DNA of 64,000 nucleotides, from assembly GCF_007748195.1 (NCBI RefSeq), contig NZ_CP037920.1:5361800-5425799 (forward strand), read 5' to 3'. Every line of letters starts with the position of its first letter. Position 1 is the stretch's first letter. The position numbers and the translations under genes are program-made. Below, one piece after another: positions 54,086 through 63,732 of this stretch. The stretch is from Gimesia aquarii (GTDB lineage Bacteria; Planctomycetota; Planctomycetia; Planctomycetales; Planctomycetaceae). The notes beneath the pieces were generated by a model, which saw nothing but the letters and a program-made list of their open reading frames with translations, was not told where the DNA came from and ran no database searches.

Positions 54086-54126
54086 GGCAATCCCCTTTTC
54101 GTTTCTGATTTGCTTCAAAAATGATT

Positions 54127-54513
54127 TCACCGCATGGCTTCATCGCGGGCTTTAATTAATGCATTTATGTGTTCATCTGCCGGGCGAATCTCAAAAGGTC
54201 CAAAACGAACACCCGGATGTTTTGACATCAATTCTACTGCCTGATTCATATCACGTGCTTCCAGAATCAGAATGCCGCCAATTTGCTCCTTTGTTTCCGC
54301 AAATGGTCCATCTGTTGTCTCGACCTGACCTCCGCGGTGTCTCAAAGTGACAGCGTGTTCGGCTGGCTGCAACGCTTCTCCTCCTGTGAAATGTCCACCA
54401 CATCGCAGTTCATCATCATAGGCGAAGCACTCTTCCATGAATGCCGCCATCTCAGCCTCCGTTTTCCCTTCCATCGAGGCGGCATCGTAATACCCCAGAC
54501 AAAGAAATTTCAT
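54127..54513 (-). CDS. YCII (DGPF) protein
   Basis: This 128-residue YCII-related protein carries [34 protein letters not shown], with His/Asp residues of the family pocket. An AGGAG sequence lies six bases before the ATG. It is close in sequence to the copy at 55029-55421 (both begin MKF-x-CLGY and share FEIRPADE near the end), which points to local duplication around the DUF1579 gene between them. Confidence 0.85.
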   Translation of the reverse strand: MKFLCLGYYDAASMEGKTEAEMAAFMEECFAYDDELRCGGHFTGGEALQPAEHAVTLRHRGGQVETTDGPFAETKEQIGGILILEARDMNQAVELMSKHPGVRFGPFEIRPADEHINALIKARDEAMR

Positions 54514-54534
54514 CTTCTACTCCTGATCAGAACT

Positions 54535-55014
54535 CTACTTGCTACGACGATGATGCGAAGACATAAATTCATTCCATTCACCATCCTCGCCGAGGATTTG
54601 CGAAGTCAACACCCAATGCGCCTCATCGATGATTTCCACAATATCCTGATACCGCGCCATTCCCTCCTGTTCCCACTTCGGACCCTCGGTATCCAAAATC
54701 AGCTTGGTACCCGACTCATCAATCGAACCGGAATAGAGCCAGAGATGGGTCATCATGGAAGCCACAAACGTACCCACATACAGTTTCTTCTCCGGGTCGT
54801 AACCGAGTGTCATTACAGATTTCCAGACTCCATCTTCGGGTGCCTCCCCTTCCCCTTCAGCAATGAGCCACAAACCTCCCAGCGAGGTACAATTCATGTG
54901 GCCTATTGTTTTGTTAGGTGGTTGATCTGGTCCCATTTGGCACTCAGTTTCAACGGCCCACTCACCAACGAGTTGATCGAGCCAACTGTGTTCTTTCTGT
55001 GGTTTTGCAAACAT
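54535..55014 (-). CDS. DUF1579 protein
   Basis: The 159-residue product matches DUF1579: WLDQLVGEWAVETECQMGP at the start, MTLGYDPEKKLYVGTFVASMMTHLWLYSG in the middle, and Asp/Glu-rich beta strands. Proteins of this family form a lipocalin-like barrel and occur in DGPF/ECF loci. It lies 15 bases before the stop side of one DGPF gene and 22 bases from the other, so it is part of the operon. The reaction is unknown. Confidence 0.82.
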   Translation of the reverse strand: MFAKPQKEHSWLDQLVGEWAVETECQMGPDQPPNKTIGHMNCTSLGGLWLIAEGEGEAPEDGVWKSVMTLGYDPEKKLYVGTFVASMMTHLWLYSGSIDESGTKLILDTEGPKWEQEGMARYQDIVEIIDEAHWVLTSQILGEDGEWNEFMSSHHRRSK

Positions 55015-55028
55015 TGTTTTCTAGCTCC

Positions 55029-55421
55029 CTAACTACTAAAACTCTGTGAAGATCTCTCTTCAATCATGGCATTAATCTTTTCATCGGCGGGGCGAATTTC
55101 AAAGGCGCCGCCACGAACCATTGGATGTTTTGACATGAGCGTAATCGCATGGTTCAAGTCCCTGGCTTCCAGAAAGAGGATTCCACCCAACTGCTCCTTC
55201 GTTTCAGAAAAAGGACCATCAACAACCATCGCCTGCTCTCCCTGCCAACGAAGCGTTACCGCGTTCTGACTGCTCTGAAGTCCCTGACCACCTAGAAAAT
55301 GGCTTCCTCTCCGCAGTTCATCATCATAGGTAAAACACTCGTTGATGAAGGCAGATTGCTCGTTTTCTGACATTTCATCCCATTTTGCTTCATCAATGTA
55401 TCCCAGACATACGAATTTCAT
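55029..55421 (-). CDS. YCII (DGPF) protein
   Basis: The product (130 residues from ATG 55421; an adjacent ATG at 55424 also occurs) is a YCII-related domain with [39 protein letters not shown] precedes the start. It is the paralogue nearest to the ECF sigma gene (90 bases upstream of its start on the transcript), so its expression would depend on it. It resembles the DGPF copy at 54127-54513. Confidence 0.85.
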   Translation of the reverse strand: MKFVCLGYIDEAKWDEMSENEQSAFINECFTYDDELRRGSHFLGGQGLQSSQNAVTLRWQGEQAMVVDGPFSETKEQLGGILFLEARDLNHAITLMSKHPMVRGGAFEIRPADEKINAMIEERSSQSFSS

Positions 55422-55511
55422 CATTTTCTCCCGATTTTGAACCTAAAAAAGTAGTGTTTACTCACTAGTCGTTTGGCTGGACAACAAATCGACACAAAAT
55501 CGAAAAAAAAT

Positions 55512-56762
55512 TTATCCCAGCTCAATCAGTCGTTTTTCAAGAAAACGACGTTCCGGCTCCTGACGAGCAAAGCTCAGGGCACTTTCATAGGATTTTTTGG
55601 CGTCTTCGGTTCTCCCAAGACGCCGACACAAATCGGCACGAGTCGCATGTGCCAAGTGATATTCGACTAAATCGCCCCGTTCAAGAATCGACTCAACCAG
55701 CTCAAGCCCAACTAACGGTCCTTCCTGCATGGCAACGGCGACAGCCCGATTCAACTCAACTATAGACGAGGGTTCGGCTTGTAATAATAAATCGTACCAA
55801 CTTACAATCTGTGCCCAGTCTGTCTCTGCAGCAGTGCGAGAGTTCGCGTGAACTGATGCAATGGCGGCTTGAATCGTGTAAATGCCATAATCCCGCGAAG
55901 CAACTGACCGATTCACCAGCGTCGTGCCTTCTGAAATCTGTTGACGATTCCAGAGAGAACGGTCCTGATCCTCGAGCAAGATGACATCACCGTCTGAGGT
56001 GGCACGTGCATCACGTCGCGACTCCTGCAATAACATGAGGGCCAGAAGCCCCATCACCTCTGAATCAGGTAATAAATCCAGCAAGAGCCGTCCCAGGCGG
56101 ATTGCTTCTTCGGAAAGATCAATCCTGATCAGTGACTCACCTGACGAAGCAGAGTAACCTTCATTGAACACAAGATAGATCACAGAAAGCACCGCGTCCA
56201 AACGAGTCGGCAACTCGGCAAGGGAAGGAACTTCGTATGGAATTCCCGCATCACGAATTTTCGCCTTAGCGCGAACGATGCGTTGGGCCAGCGTGGGTGG
56301 AGTAATCAGAAACGCACTCGCAATTTCCTCTGTTTTTAATCCACACACTTCTCGCAGGGTCAGAGCAACCTGAAGTTCTGGTGAGAGCGACGGATGGCAA
56401 CATGTAAAGATCAATCTCAGTCGGTCGTCTTCAACCTCCTGATTTGCTTTTTCAGCTTTGTCGTCTGCAATCTCTTCAAGTCGTCTGGCGAGTTCTTCCA
56501 GTGAAGCATCAAACCGACTACGACGGCGAACAGAATCAATGGCTTTGAAGCGCCCTGTGGAAACGAGCCATGCACGTGGATTCCGGGGAATTCCATCGCA
56601 CTGCCATTGTTCCACAGCGGCTGTAAACGCTTCATGCATTGCTTCCTCAGCAAGATCGAAGTCTCCCAACAAGCGAATCAGTGTGGCGAATACACGGCGC
56701 GATTCAATTCGATAGAGTTCATCTACCTTATGTCGAACCTGTGCAGCGCTACTCTTACTCAT
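55512..56762 (-). CDS. ECF42-type sigma factor with C-terminal extension
   Basis: The product (416 residues from ATG 56762) has sigma region 2 (residues ~20-95; FATLIRLLGDFDLAEEAMHEAFTAAVEQW) and region 4 (residues ~120-185; CHPSLSPELQVALTLREVCGLKTEEIASAFLITPPTLAQRIVRAK). A ~220-residue C-terminal extension follows, with helical, TPR-like segments (VELNRAVAVAMQEGPLVGLELVESILER). That architecture is known for the ECF42 group, whose genes are next to DGPF proteins; the extension is thought to control activity in place of an anti-sigma factor. Here it begins the run of DGPF, DUF1579 and DoxX genes, all transcribed from the same strand. A longer frame from 56858 is not favoured. Confidence 0.88.
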   Translation of the reverse strand: MSKSSAAQVRHKVDELYRIESRRVFATLIRLLGDFDLAEEAMHEAFTAAVEQWQCDGIPRNPRAWLVSTGRFKAIDSVRRRSRFDASLEELARRLEEIADDKAEKANQEVEDDRLRLIFTCCHPSLSPELQVALTLREVCGLKTEEIASAFLITPPTLAQRIVRAKAKIRDAGIPYEVPSLAELPTRLDAVLSVIYLVFNEGYSASSGESLIRIDLSEEAIRLGRLLLDLLPDSEVMGLLALMLLQESRRDARATSDGDVILLEDQDRSLWNRQQISEGTTLVNRSVASRDYGIYTIQAAIASVHANSRTAAETDWAQIVSWYDLLLQAEPSSIVELNRAVAVAMQEGPLVGLELVESILERGDLVEYHLAHATRADLCRRLGRTEDAKKSYESALSFARQEPERRFLEKRLIELG

Positions 56763-57489
56763 CGATTTGATCCCATATTGGATAGCTTTTATATGAATGC
56801 TTCTATCTGGATCAGCACAAAACGTCACTCTTATAATTGAATACCACCAAAGGGTCAACTTTGCCGAATCTATAGAATCTCAACCTTCTCCGCCCTTCAC
56901 TTAGACAAAATTCTTAATCACTAAAAATGTTCATCATCAATTCGAAGCATTTAAAAACTCATTTACTTTCAAAAATTCAGTGCTTGTAAGGACAGCTTGA
57001 CACGATCATGCCAACGGCGAAACTGCGCAATCTGCGTCGCGCGCGTGGGAATGATTTCTTTGCGATACATACTTGGGCACCTGTGGATTCCCGCACTATA
57101 AAAGTCGCTATTTTTTAAAGGATTGAAGATGAATATTTTGCATCGACTCTCAATGAACACGTCTTTTTTCTCGATTATCAAACGTTATCACACGCGTATC
57201 TCCACAGATCAAAATATTCTCAAAACGTATGAAGAGCGTCTCGCTACTCATTCACGCAATATTTTGCTTGACCTGTTCGCGCCGTTCCCGATGATACTGC
57301 AAAGCTAAATCAACAACTCCAACCACGAACGACCAGATAATATCTGATTGCACGTCTGTACGAAGTAAGATAACACTCCCATAACGGTAACACTTAACAG
57401 CATTCTACGCGATATTATCCCGTTGCTTCAGATGAAAATGTGACAGTAGTGTCAAGGTGGGAAGATACGTACTTAGTTGTGAACTATTT
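56763..57489. other. Intergenic region with possible gene debris
   Basis: No gene is called with confidence in these ~730 bases. Two minus-strand pieces look protein-like but lack starts: one ending near 56969 (reading MYRKEIIPTRATQIAQF) and one near 57252-57390 (ending QYHRERREQVKQNIA). A 59-codon plus-strand frame (57129-57308) has AAAGGA before its ATG but overlaps the second piece. A decayed gene is possible. Confidence 0.35.
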
Positions 57490-58344
57490 CTATTTCACAA
57501 TCTTGCTTAATATCGGATGGTTGTCACGAATGTGGTAAGACAGTGCTTTGCGGGCCGAGCGCCAGTCCTTCTTGATCAGCGCTTTCAAAATGGATTGATG
57601 CTGGCGTACGGTTTCGATGGCAGTCTTTCGATCCTGGTCTTCCCAGTCAAACAGGATGTCATAGTACCTGCCTTGTCGCTGGAAAAAATCTTGAATGTAA
57701 TAATTACCCGCTTTATCGATGATGTATTCATGCAACGAATTATCGATCAAGACACTATCTGCATTCGATTTTGGAATTACATTTCCATCCAGAATTTTTT
57801 GTAAGTCCTCTTTGACCAGATAGGGTTTTGCCAGATCAAGTGCCTTTAATTCAAGTAGTTCACGCACTTCAAGAAATGCCTGCATGTCTTCCTGACGAAA
57901 GGGTCTGAGCCTCCAACCACGACGAGGAATGTGATCCAGAATCCCGGTTCCCGCTAATCGGTTTAAGATAATCCGTAGCGAAGAACGGCTGATTCCATAT
58001 TTCCTGGCTGTCACCTCCTCACGAATATCGATTGGCTCTCCTTTTAAACTCAGTTTCACAAACTCATTTGTGATCACTTCAAACATATCGGCAGGAGGCT
58101 CAGGTAAAGCAGATTTTTTCCCTCGCTTGAGTGGTTTAATTTTTTTCGTATTTAAAACTAACCTGCGATTCGCCCCCTTCTTCAACAAACCTTCTTCAAC
58201 CAGTTCAGCGATCGCGAGACGCACTGGAGAAAAGCTGACCTGGTAATGCTCCGCTAAAGACTCGAGTGTCAATTGAGCAGGCAGTTCCTGCCCGCTTCTC
58301 AAGCGTGCTTCCAAATCATTTTTAATATAATTTTTGAGTGACAT
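57490..58344 (-). CDS. GntR-family regulator with two winged helices
   Basis: The 284-residue product seems to have two winged-helix parts: one in residues ~10-70 (LTLESLAEHYQVSFSPVRLAIAELVEEGLLKK) and one in residues ~90-150 (EEVTARKYGISRSSLRIILNRLAGTGILDHIPRRGWRL), followed by an FCD-like helical domain with a DNSLHEYIIDKAGNYY core. FCD domains bind metal and organic acids. Duplicate winged helices are uncommon in this family. It lies on the same strand as the PhoX gene, 289 bases downstream of it, beyond that gene's terminator, so it is a separate unit. Confidence 0.85.
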   Translation of the reverse strand: MSLKNYIKNDLEARLRSGQELPAQLTLESLAEHYQVSFSPVRLAIAELVEEGLLKKGANRRLVLNTKKIKPLKRGKKSALPEPPADMFEVITNEFVKLSLKGEPIDIREEVTARKYGISRSSLRIILNRLAGTGILDHIPRRGWRLRPFRQEDMQAFLEVRELLELKALDLAKPYLVKEDLQKILDGNVIPKSNADSVLIDNSLHEYIIDKAGNYYIQDFFQRQGRYYDILFDWEDQDRKTAIETVRQHQSILKALIKKDWRSARKALSYHIRDNHPILSKIVK

Positions 58345-58543
58345 GGTTAAAAACTGAGACCATCGTGTGAGCGTGGGAACTTCGTCAGAAGCAATTGAAA
58401 CAGCAACGAATAGGAATCAGCACACTACTATCCGGCTTTGCTTTCAGTTTACTGATCATCCTGTACCCTTTAAAGGCTATACCTCTCGAAAAGAGAGAAA
58501 GCCTCACTTGTTGGCTTTGATTCACTATAATTCCGTTCTGTAT

Positions 58544-58584
58544 TCCATAAAATAAGCCTGCGATCCTTACTTAGAATCACAGGC
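58544..58584 (-). terminator. Rho-independent terminator of the PhoX gene
   Basis: On the minus strand a stem GCCTG...CAGGC (58580-58584 with 58556-58560) with further inner GAT/ATC pairs is followed by a T-rich tract TTATTTTAT (58555 down to ~58546). It lies 50 bases after the PhoX stop. Stem plus U-tract is the standard intrinsic terminator form. Confidence 0.75.
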
Positions 58585-58633
58585 CTGGCATGTTATCAAT
58601 GGATTTGATTGAAATCAGAGAAAACCTCGTCGC

Positions 58634-60025
58634 TTAAACTCCCAGTTCATCCCAGGGACCAGTAATCGCAAAAGTAATACCGGGCTTGTGAATGTTAACA
58701 AAGAGCCATTTCCCATCCGGGCTGAAGCAGGCCCCCGCCCATTCACCACCAGTAAAGTCACCTTCCAATTGATTATGCTGTCCCTTTTTCAGCTGAATAT
58801 TATTGATCGCAACAGTTTTCAGTATCCCTTTACGGCTCAGTGCATGCAAACGAAGCGGCTTCAAATCTGCATCTTCACACAGAATCAAACCTCCCCGGGG
58901 GCTCACGGTCAGATTGTCAGGACTATCTAAAATGTCATGGCTTGTTGATTGAAACACGAGCTGTAACGTTTGATCCCGTGGTGAGAAAGACCAGACCTGC
59001 CCCAGTCCTGCTTCGCCTCCATTGGTACAGTTGAAATAAACAACACCATCACCAAACCAGCAACCTTCCAGGCGACCGAACGTTGTGCCTCCTTTCTCTT
59101 TTCCCTGGGAATAAACTCCCAATCCATCTTCTTTTCCGGGTGTATCACGACGCAATGGATCTTCAATATCGACCCACTCTGCTTCATACCGAACACCCCG
59201 CTTGGCACCGGTTCTTAAATCGTCTTTCCCTTTTACTTTGAGCATTTGCAGGTTCCCTCCCTTACTCAAAACTTCGCGCTCATTCGGGAGAAAACGATAG
59301 AAACCGGCAGTGTCGCGGTCTTCCGTTTCGTAGATGATGCCATCATGTGGATCAACGGCAAGCGCTTCGTGCACAAAACGTCCCAATGCAACAAGGGGTT
59401 CTAGTGAAGCCTTACCTTCAGAGGGAACTTCAAAGACCCAACCATGATGTTTTTCATGTTGATATTGGACGCCTCGAAAACTTCCTTTGGGGCCGAGCAC
59501 TGTTTCTTCGCATGACAACCAACTCCCCCAGGGCGTGGGCCCCCCCGCACAGTTTTGCACGGTACCGGCCAAACTGGTCCAGCTTTTTAACCATTTTCCC
59601 GCTTTCAGGTCGAACTGTAAATTGGCGCATCCACCTCCTGCCTTTGGATCATAAGTGAGTGCTTCCGGACCAAAACTTTTCGAACCATATATTTCATGAT
59701 TACGACAGAGTGTAAGTATATCCCCTTTCTGGGAAATCACTCCCATCCCGTCATGTCCTTCAGGAGTGATTACTCCATCTGACATTTCGTCTCCCACCCA
59801 ACCGAAAGACTGGTACTGAAACCCTTCTCGTAATCGGAGTAAAGGCAGCCCTGTCGTCTGGTCCTGAATTGGTATCAACTCGGAGCCATTATCAAATTGA
59901 ATCCCTTTGGCACTAGCACTCGTGATAAAACGGGAAAATACTGTTGCGACTGCGGGAGCAGCGATGGCGGATTTTAAAAAATCACGTCGAGAAGATGAAT
60001 TTTGCACGGATTCTCTGCTTACCAA
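58634..60025 (-). CDS. PhoX-family (DUF839) protein with Tat signal
   Basis: The 463-residue product has a twin-arginine signal SSRRDFLKSAIAAPAVATVF and the DUF839 PhoX pattern: GFQYQSFGWVGDEMSDG near the start, TPWGSWLSCEET, and LTVSPRGGLILCEDA with acidic ligands for calcium and iron. PhoX alkaline phosphatases are exported folded, then release phosphate from phosphomonoesters. Whether this one is a true phosphatase is not shown, since planctomycetes have many DUF839 proteins. The frame starts at TTG 60025; a GTG at 60007 also fits. It has its own terminator at 58544-58584. Confidence 0.85.
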   Translation of the reverse strand: MVSRESVQNSSSRRDFLKSAIAAPAVATVFSRFITSASAKGIQFDNGSELIPIQDQTTGLPLLRLREGFQYQSFGWVGDEMSDGVITPEGHDGMGVISQKGDILTLCRNHEIYGSKSFGPEALTYDPKAGGGCANLQFDLKAGKWLKSWTSLAGTVQNCAGGPTPWGSWLSCEETVLGPKGSFRGVQYQHEKHHGWVFEVPSEGKASLEPLVALGRFVHEALAVDPHDGIIYETEDRDTAGFYRFLPNEREVLSKGGNLQMLKVKGKDDLRTGAKRGVRYEAEWVDIEDPLRRDTPGKEDGLGVYSQGKEKGGTTFGRLEGCWFGDGVVYFNCTNGGEAGLGQVWSFSPRDQTLQLVFQSTSHDILDSPDNLTVSPRGGLILCEDADLKPLRLHALSRKGILKTVAINNIQLKKGQHNQLEGDFTGGEWAGACFSPDGKWLFVNIHKPGITFAITGPWDELGV

Positions 60026-60287
60026 TCTTGAGAAGGGAAATCATTCGTTTAAATTCAATCATTGAACGAATCAAAGACCAGACTTGATTTTTGGAATCAT
60101 ACAGAGAATTGTTAATTTTTGATTAACGTAGAGTTAATTTATCTTTTCCAAAAGTTTAAACGTTTTTATCAACACATTGGTTCAGTAATCGCCTTCATCA
60201 TGGACAATTTTGTGTTCATAGCCCAAGAGAACTACTGTATCAAACCTCTCATTTTGCCTGAAAAACAGTAAAAAAAGAGGCATTCCT
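60026..60287. other. AT-rich spacer upstream of PhoX gene
   Basis: Must include the PhoX promoter (reading left). A short inverted repeat GTTAAT/ATTAAC (60111-60116, 60122-60127) is present. No gene seen. Confidence 0.35.
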
Positions 60288-60386
60288 ATGAGTAAAAATC
60301 TTCAGAAAGCCATTCCCATTTCATTTGATTTTTCAATGAAAATTTTAACGGCAGCCACTGAATTCGAAGCCATTTCATATAAATAA
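60288..60386 (+). CDS. Possible 32-aa small protein
   Basis: A 32-codon frame begins at ATG 60288 with AGAGG eight bases upstream, an almost ideal ribosome-binding site, and ends TAA. The peptide begins MSKNLQKAIPISFDFSMKI and ends ISYK. It has no recognisable domain. It is on the plus strand, divergent from the PhoX gene and convergent with the MCE gene. Confidence 0.4.
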   Translation: MSKNLQKAIPISFDFSMKILTAATEFEAISYK

Positions 60387-60433
60387 TTGACTAAATTTAT
60401 ATGAAGCGATTATTCAGGCAATCAAAGGCTCTA

Positions 60434-61585
60434 TTAGGGTCCTTTTGTCGAAGGAAACGAAAATCCAGACTGTTTTATGCGGGACCGTGGTTGTTCTGTC
60501 GGCTCTTTGAGCCCGGAACTCCCTTTCATGGCACCGCTGACTCCAAGAATTTCCGGGTGACGGGCAATCTTATCGCTAAAAATTCGGATGTCACGGGCAA
60601 TTGGTTCCAGATTATTTAACAGAACGGTTAAAGAACTGGCAGAGCGGGTCATATTACGATAGAGCTCCGGGTCCGACATGAATTTTTTCAAGGAACCATC
60701 TCCCTGGTTTAAGGCACGCGTAAATGAATTCATCTCGGCCATAATCGCATCAAGCCGGGATAAACTGCGATCCAGCTTGACCACCATCGACTGGCTATGC
60801 TTTGCTAACGGGTCGGTAACCCGAGAAAGGTTATCCAGGTTTTCTCCCGCTTTTTTCACGGCGACTTCAACGGAGGCAATCGTCCGGTGGGTGCTTTCAA
60901 TCATCGCAGGCATGGCGGCCATCGTGCGTTTCAGGTGTTCCTGTTGTTTGGGATCGGCGACCAGTTGATTCACATTACTCATCATCTGGTTCATCTTCTT
61001 CATCGCCAGAGAAAATTCCTGCAATGACGTCGCAGCCCGCTCAACGACAACGTCCAGGTTCCCTTCTTTCGTTTCCATGATCCGGTTCATATTCATGGCC
61101 AGCTTTTCCCACTCGCCACTGGTGGAAGTAAATGCTTGCAGCGTCTTCGAAACCTGCTGCTCCATCCGGTAGACGATCTCCATCGGATCACTCGGAGGCT
61201 TACCAATCAGACGCTCTCCGGGTTTGATAAAATCAGAGCTGACGCCGGGAGAAATCACGATCTTCGAGTCTCCCATCAGAGAACTGACAATCTGAGGGCT
61301 CGCATCTTTACGTAAGTGTTGTGTATCGAGAATGGAAACAAGCAACACAACACCAGGCTTACTATCACTGGTGACTATCTTAGAGACTTCCCCAATGCGA
61401 ATTCCATGTCGCACAACGGGGGTTCCACGATGAACTCCGGAAATGGATTCAAAACGCATTGCGATAGAATACTTTTTTTTCCATAGCGCTTCCAATTTAC
61501 CAAAGTGGAAAATCATGGCGGCCCCGGTAATCAACGCGGAAATCACAAACAGTCCGACTCGAAATTGTATCTGGCGATCCGTCAT
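60434..61585 (-). CDS. mlaD: MlaD-like MCE protein
   Basis: The product (383 residues from ATG 61585) has an N-terminal membrane helix (VGLFVISALITGAAMIFHF) then an MCE domain (residues ~35-120; MRFESISGVHRGTPVVRHGIRIGEVSKI). The remaining ~250 residues are a long helical region. MlaD rings link the ABC permease and ATPase to lipid carriers in the periplasm. It is the third gene of the permease-ATPase-MCE operon. The ATG is supported by AGAGG; a longer frame from 61621 is not. Helical C-terminus is longer than E. coli MlaD. Confidence 0.85.
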   Translation of the reverse strand: MTDRQIQFRVGLFVISALITGAAMIFHFGKLEALWKKKYSIAMRFESISGVHRGTPVVRHGIRIGEVSKIVTSDSKPGVVLLVSILDTQHLRKDASPQIVSSLMGDSKIVISPGVSSDFIKPGERLIGKPPSDPMEIVYRMEQQVSKTLQAFTSTSGEWEKLAMNMNRIMETKEGNLDVVVERAATSLQEFSLAMKKMNQMMSNVNQLVADPKQQEHLKRTMAAMPAMIESTHRTIASVEVAVKKAGENLDNLSRVTDPLAKHSQSMVVKLDRSLSRLDAIMAEMNSFTRALNQGDGSLKKFMSDPELYRNMTRSASSLTVLLNNLEPIARDIRIFSDKIARHPEILGVSGAMKGSSGLKEPTEQPRSRIKQSGFSFPSTKGP

Positions 61586-61665
61586 AAATGCCTCTGAATC
61601 GATCTCATCCTTGAGATCCAATTTTATTTTATAGTTAATAGAATTCGAATATTCACTGTCACCAT

Positions 61666-62505
61666 TTAGCTGGCTTCTGCCAGTTCACGAATCCGATCAC
61701 CGGCTTCACCGTACACGAACTGATGAACCCGTGGCAAAGGAGATTGGAACGCTTCTTCTGATGTCCCTTCGAATACAATCTGTTTCTCTACCGAATTCAA
61801 ACGAGCTAATGGATACAACATAATAATTCTGTCCGCGACTTTTTTAACCGTACTCATATCATGTGTGACGACAATACTCGTTACCGGGCGGCTGACGCGT
61901 GTCTGCAAAATCAGTTCATTGATCACATCCGTCATCACGGGATCAAGGCCCGTTGTTGGTTCATCATAGAGCATGACTTCAGGAGTCATTGCCAAAGCAC
62001 GTGCGAGGCCTACTCGTTTTTTCATACCCCCGGAAAGCTCTGCCGGTTTTTTATGGCTGATTGATTCTGAAAGTCCGACTTCCCTTAACCGTTCAACGAC
62101 AATTTGATCCACTTCTGATTTATTTAATTTCGTATTCTGTTTTAAGCCGAACGCAACATTTTCATAAACAGACAAACTGTCAAACAATGCCGCCCCTTGG
62201 AATAGATAGCCAATTCGAAGTCGATCTCGGTGTAACTCACGCTGAGTTCGATCGGAAACAGAACGTCCATTCCACAACACGTCTCCCTGTGTAGGTTGCA
62301 GCAAATTCATGATCAGCTTCATGGTCACGCTTTTTCCGCAGCCGCTTTCACCGATCACAACCAGTGTCTCACCTTTACGGACTCCAAACGAGACATCACG
62401 CAATACTTGCTGCGTTCCGAATTGACGCGAGATGTTTCGCAATTCAATCACGTAGTCATCGTTTGCTTTCCGCTCAGTCATACTAATACTTTTCTTTCGA
62501 GCCAT
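61666..62505 (-). CDS. mlaF: MlaF-like ABC ATPase
   Basis: The 279-residue product has all ABC motifs: Walker A GESGCGKS (residues 52-59, Lys58), signature LSGGM (157-161), Walker B VMLYDEPT (Asp181, Glu182), and a switch His in VVTHDMSTV. It powers lipid transport through the adjacent MlaE-like permease. A Cys occupies the variable position of Walker A, which is allowed. It lies 16 bases after the permease stop, and the MCE gene follows after 80 bases. An internal ATG at 62481 is an alternative start. Confidence 0.9.
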   Translation of the reverse strand: MARKKSISMTERKANDDYVIELRNISRQFGTQQVLRDVSFGVRKGETLVVIGESGCGKSVTMKLIMNLLQPTQGDVLWNGRSVSDRTQRELHRDRLRIGYLFQGAALFDSLSVYENVAFGLKQNTKLNKSEVDQIVVERLREVGLSESISHKKPAELSGGMKKRVGLARALAMTPEVMLYDEPTTGLDPVMTDVINELILQTRVSRPVTSIVVTHDMSTVKKVADRIIMLYPLARLNSVEKQIVFEGTSEEAFQSPLPRVHQFVYGEAGDRIRELAEAS

Positions 62506-62521
62506 CCATCACGTCTTATCG

Positions 62522-63364
62522 TTACCTGAGAACACCTGGATAAACAGACTGCATAAAGTGGAAGAAGTTCACGATCGAAACTCCCAACAGGAAATCAAGA
62601 ATCATGATTACAATAAATGAATACACAAATGCCTCGGTAGCCGCTTTACCGACGCCTTCAGCGCCTGCACCACAGTGAAACCCCCGGTGACAAGAGATCA
62701 ACGAGATCGCCGCTCCGAAAAAGAAACTCTTGAAGATGCCTCCTAATACATCGTATGCAAACACGAAGTCTTTTGAATAATGCCAATAGTAAAATGATTC
62801 GACACCTAAAACCTGAGTACTAAAGAACCAGCCTCCCAGGATTCCGATGGCATCGGCAATTACTGTCAGTAGTGGTATCAATAAACAACAGGCTAAGAAC
62901 CGTGGCACCACGAGATAATGAATGGGATCAGCACCGAGTGCGCGGAGGGCATCAATTTGTTCGGTGACCCGCATCGTTCCCAGTTCGGCCGACATCGAAG
63001 TACCCACTCTCCCTGCCAACATGATGGCCGCGAGCACAGGACCTAATTCTTCCACCAGCGAGATCGCGATCACAGCACCGATCTGATTTTCCAAATGCAT
63101 CAATTTAAACTGATCATAAGATTGGACGGCGAGAACCATTCCAATGAATCCCCCTGTAATCAAAATCACGGGGATACTTTGAATGCCAATATGATACATG
63201 CACGACCAGAGATTGCTGCGAGGAGGCAGCCGAGTAATCATCCACTTGACCATTTCCCAACCAAAGAGAAACAGGTCGCCCATTAAACAAATTGTGGTAA
63301 TTACTCCGCGTCCCAAACCATGAATCATGGTATCCCTAGGATACGTAGTCGAAGCAGATGACAT
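62522..63364 (-). CDS. mlaE: MlaE-like ABC permease
   Basis: The product (280 residues from ATG 63364) has about five membrane helices and the MlaE-family core: [76 protein letters not shown], the characteristic block. It moves phospholipids between inner and outer membranes together with the ATPase and MCE protein. I use ATG 63364, though TTG 63400 gives a longer N-terminus. It opens the Mla operon. Confidence 0.9.
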   Translation of the reverse strand: MSSASTTYPRDTMIHGLGRGVITTICLMGDLFLFGWEMVKWMITRLPPRSNLWSCMYHIGIQSIPVILITGGFIGMVLAVQSYDQFKLMHLENQIGAVIAISLVEELGPVLAAIMLAGRVGTSMSAELGTMRVTEQIDALRALGADPIHYLVVPRFLACCLLIPLLTVIADAIGILGGWFFSTQVLGVESFYYWHYSKDFVFAYDVLGGIFKSFFFGAAISLISCHRGFHCGAGAEGVGKAATEAFVYSFIVIMILDFLLGVSIVNFFHFMQSVYPGVLR

Positions 63365-63732
63365 TACTTGTTTCCAGTTCAGACTTTGCAAATCAAACAA
63401 TAGAACAGACAGAGGCGGGAAGGTTACCGGATTTCCCGATTTGAATCGAGACCATTTCTGCCATGAAACGTAAGTTCCCCGACTTATCAGGCATCCTTAA
63501 TTTTCGTTTCTGAACGTGACATTTTGTGAGTTGAGTCTTTTCTAAACTGGTTCATCCTTGGTAAAATAGCTTTTGTCGAATTGAATTGACGCCGATTGCT
63601 CTATCTCCAGTAGTCGTATTGATTTAGTGTATAGCATTAGTTAGCAGAGATTCAGAAATTCTACTAGGACGTAAAGAACTTTCAATTTTGAATCAGCACC
63701 AAAGCACGAATGAGAAAGTAAGGATAGGTAAA
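63365..63732. promoter_or_regulatory. Divergent promoter region, Mla operon / LRR gene
   Basis: This 368-base gap separates the mla operon (minus) and the LRR protein gene (plus) and must hold both promoters. I see no gene and no clear operator. Confidence 0.4.

Noticed and set aside
57129-57308. 59-codon plus-strand frame with AAAGGA before the ATG
   Set aside because: The opposite strand reads more like a protein tail over part of it, and the peptide has no recognisable feature. It remains possible but is not called.
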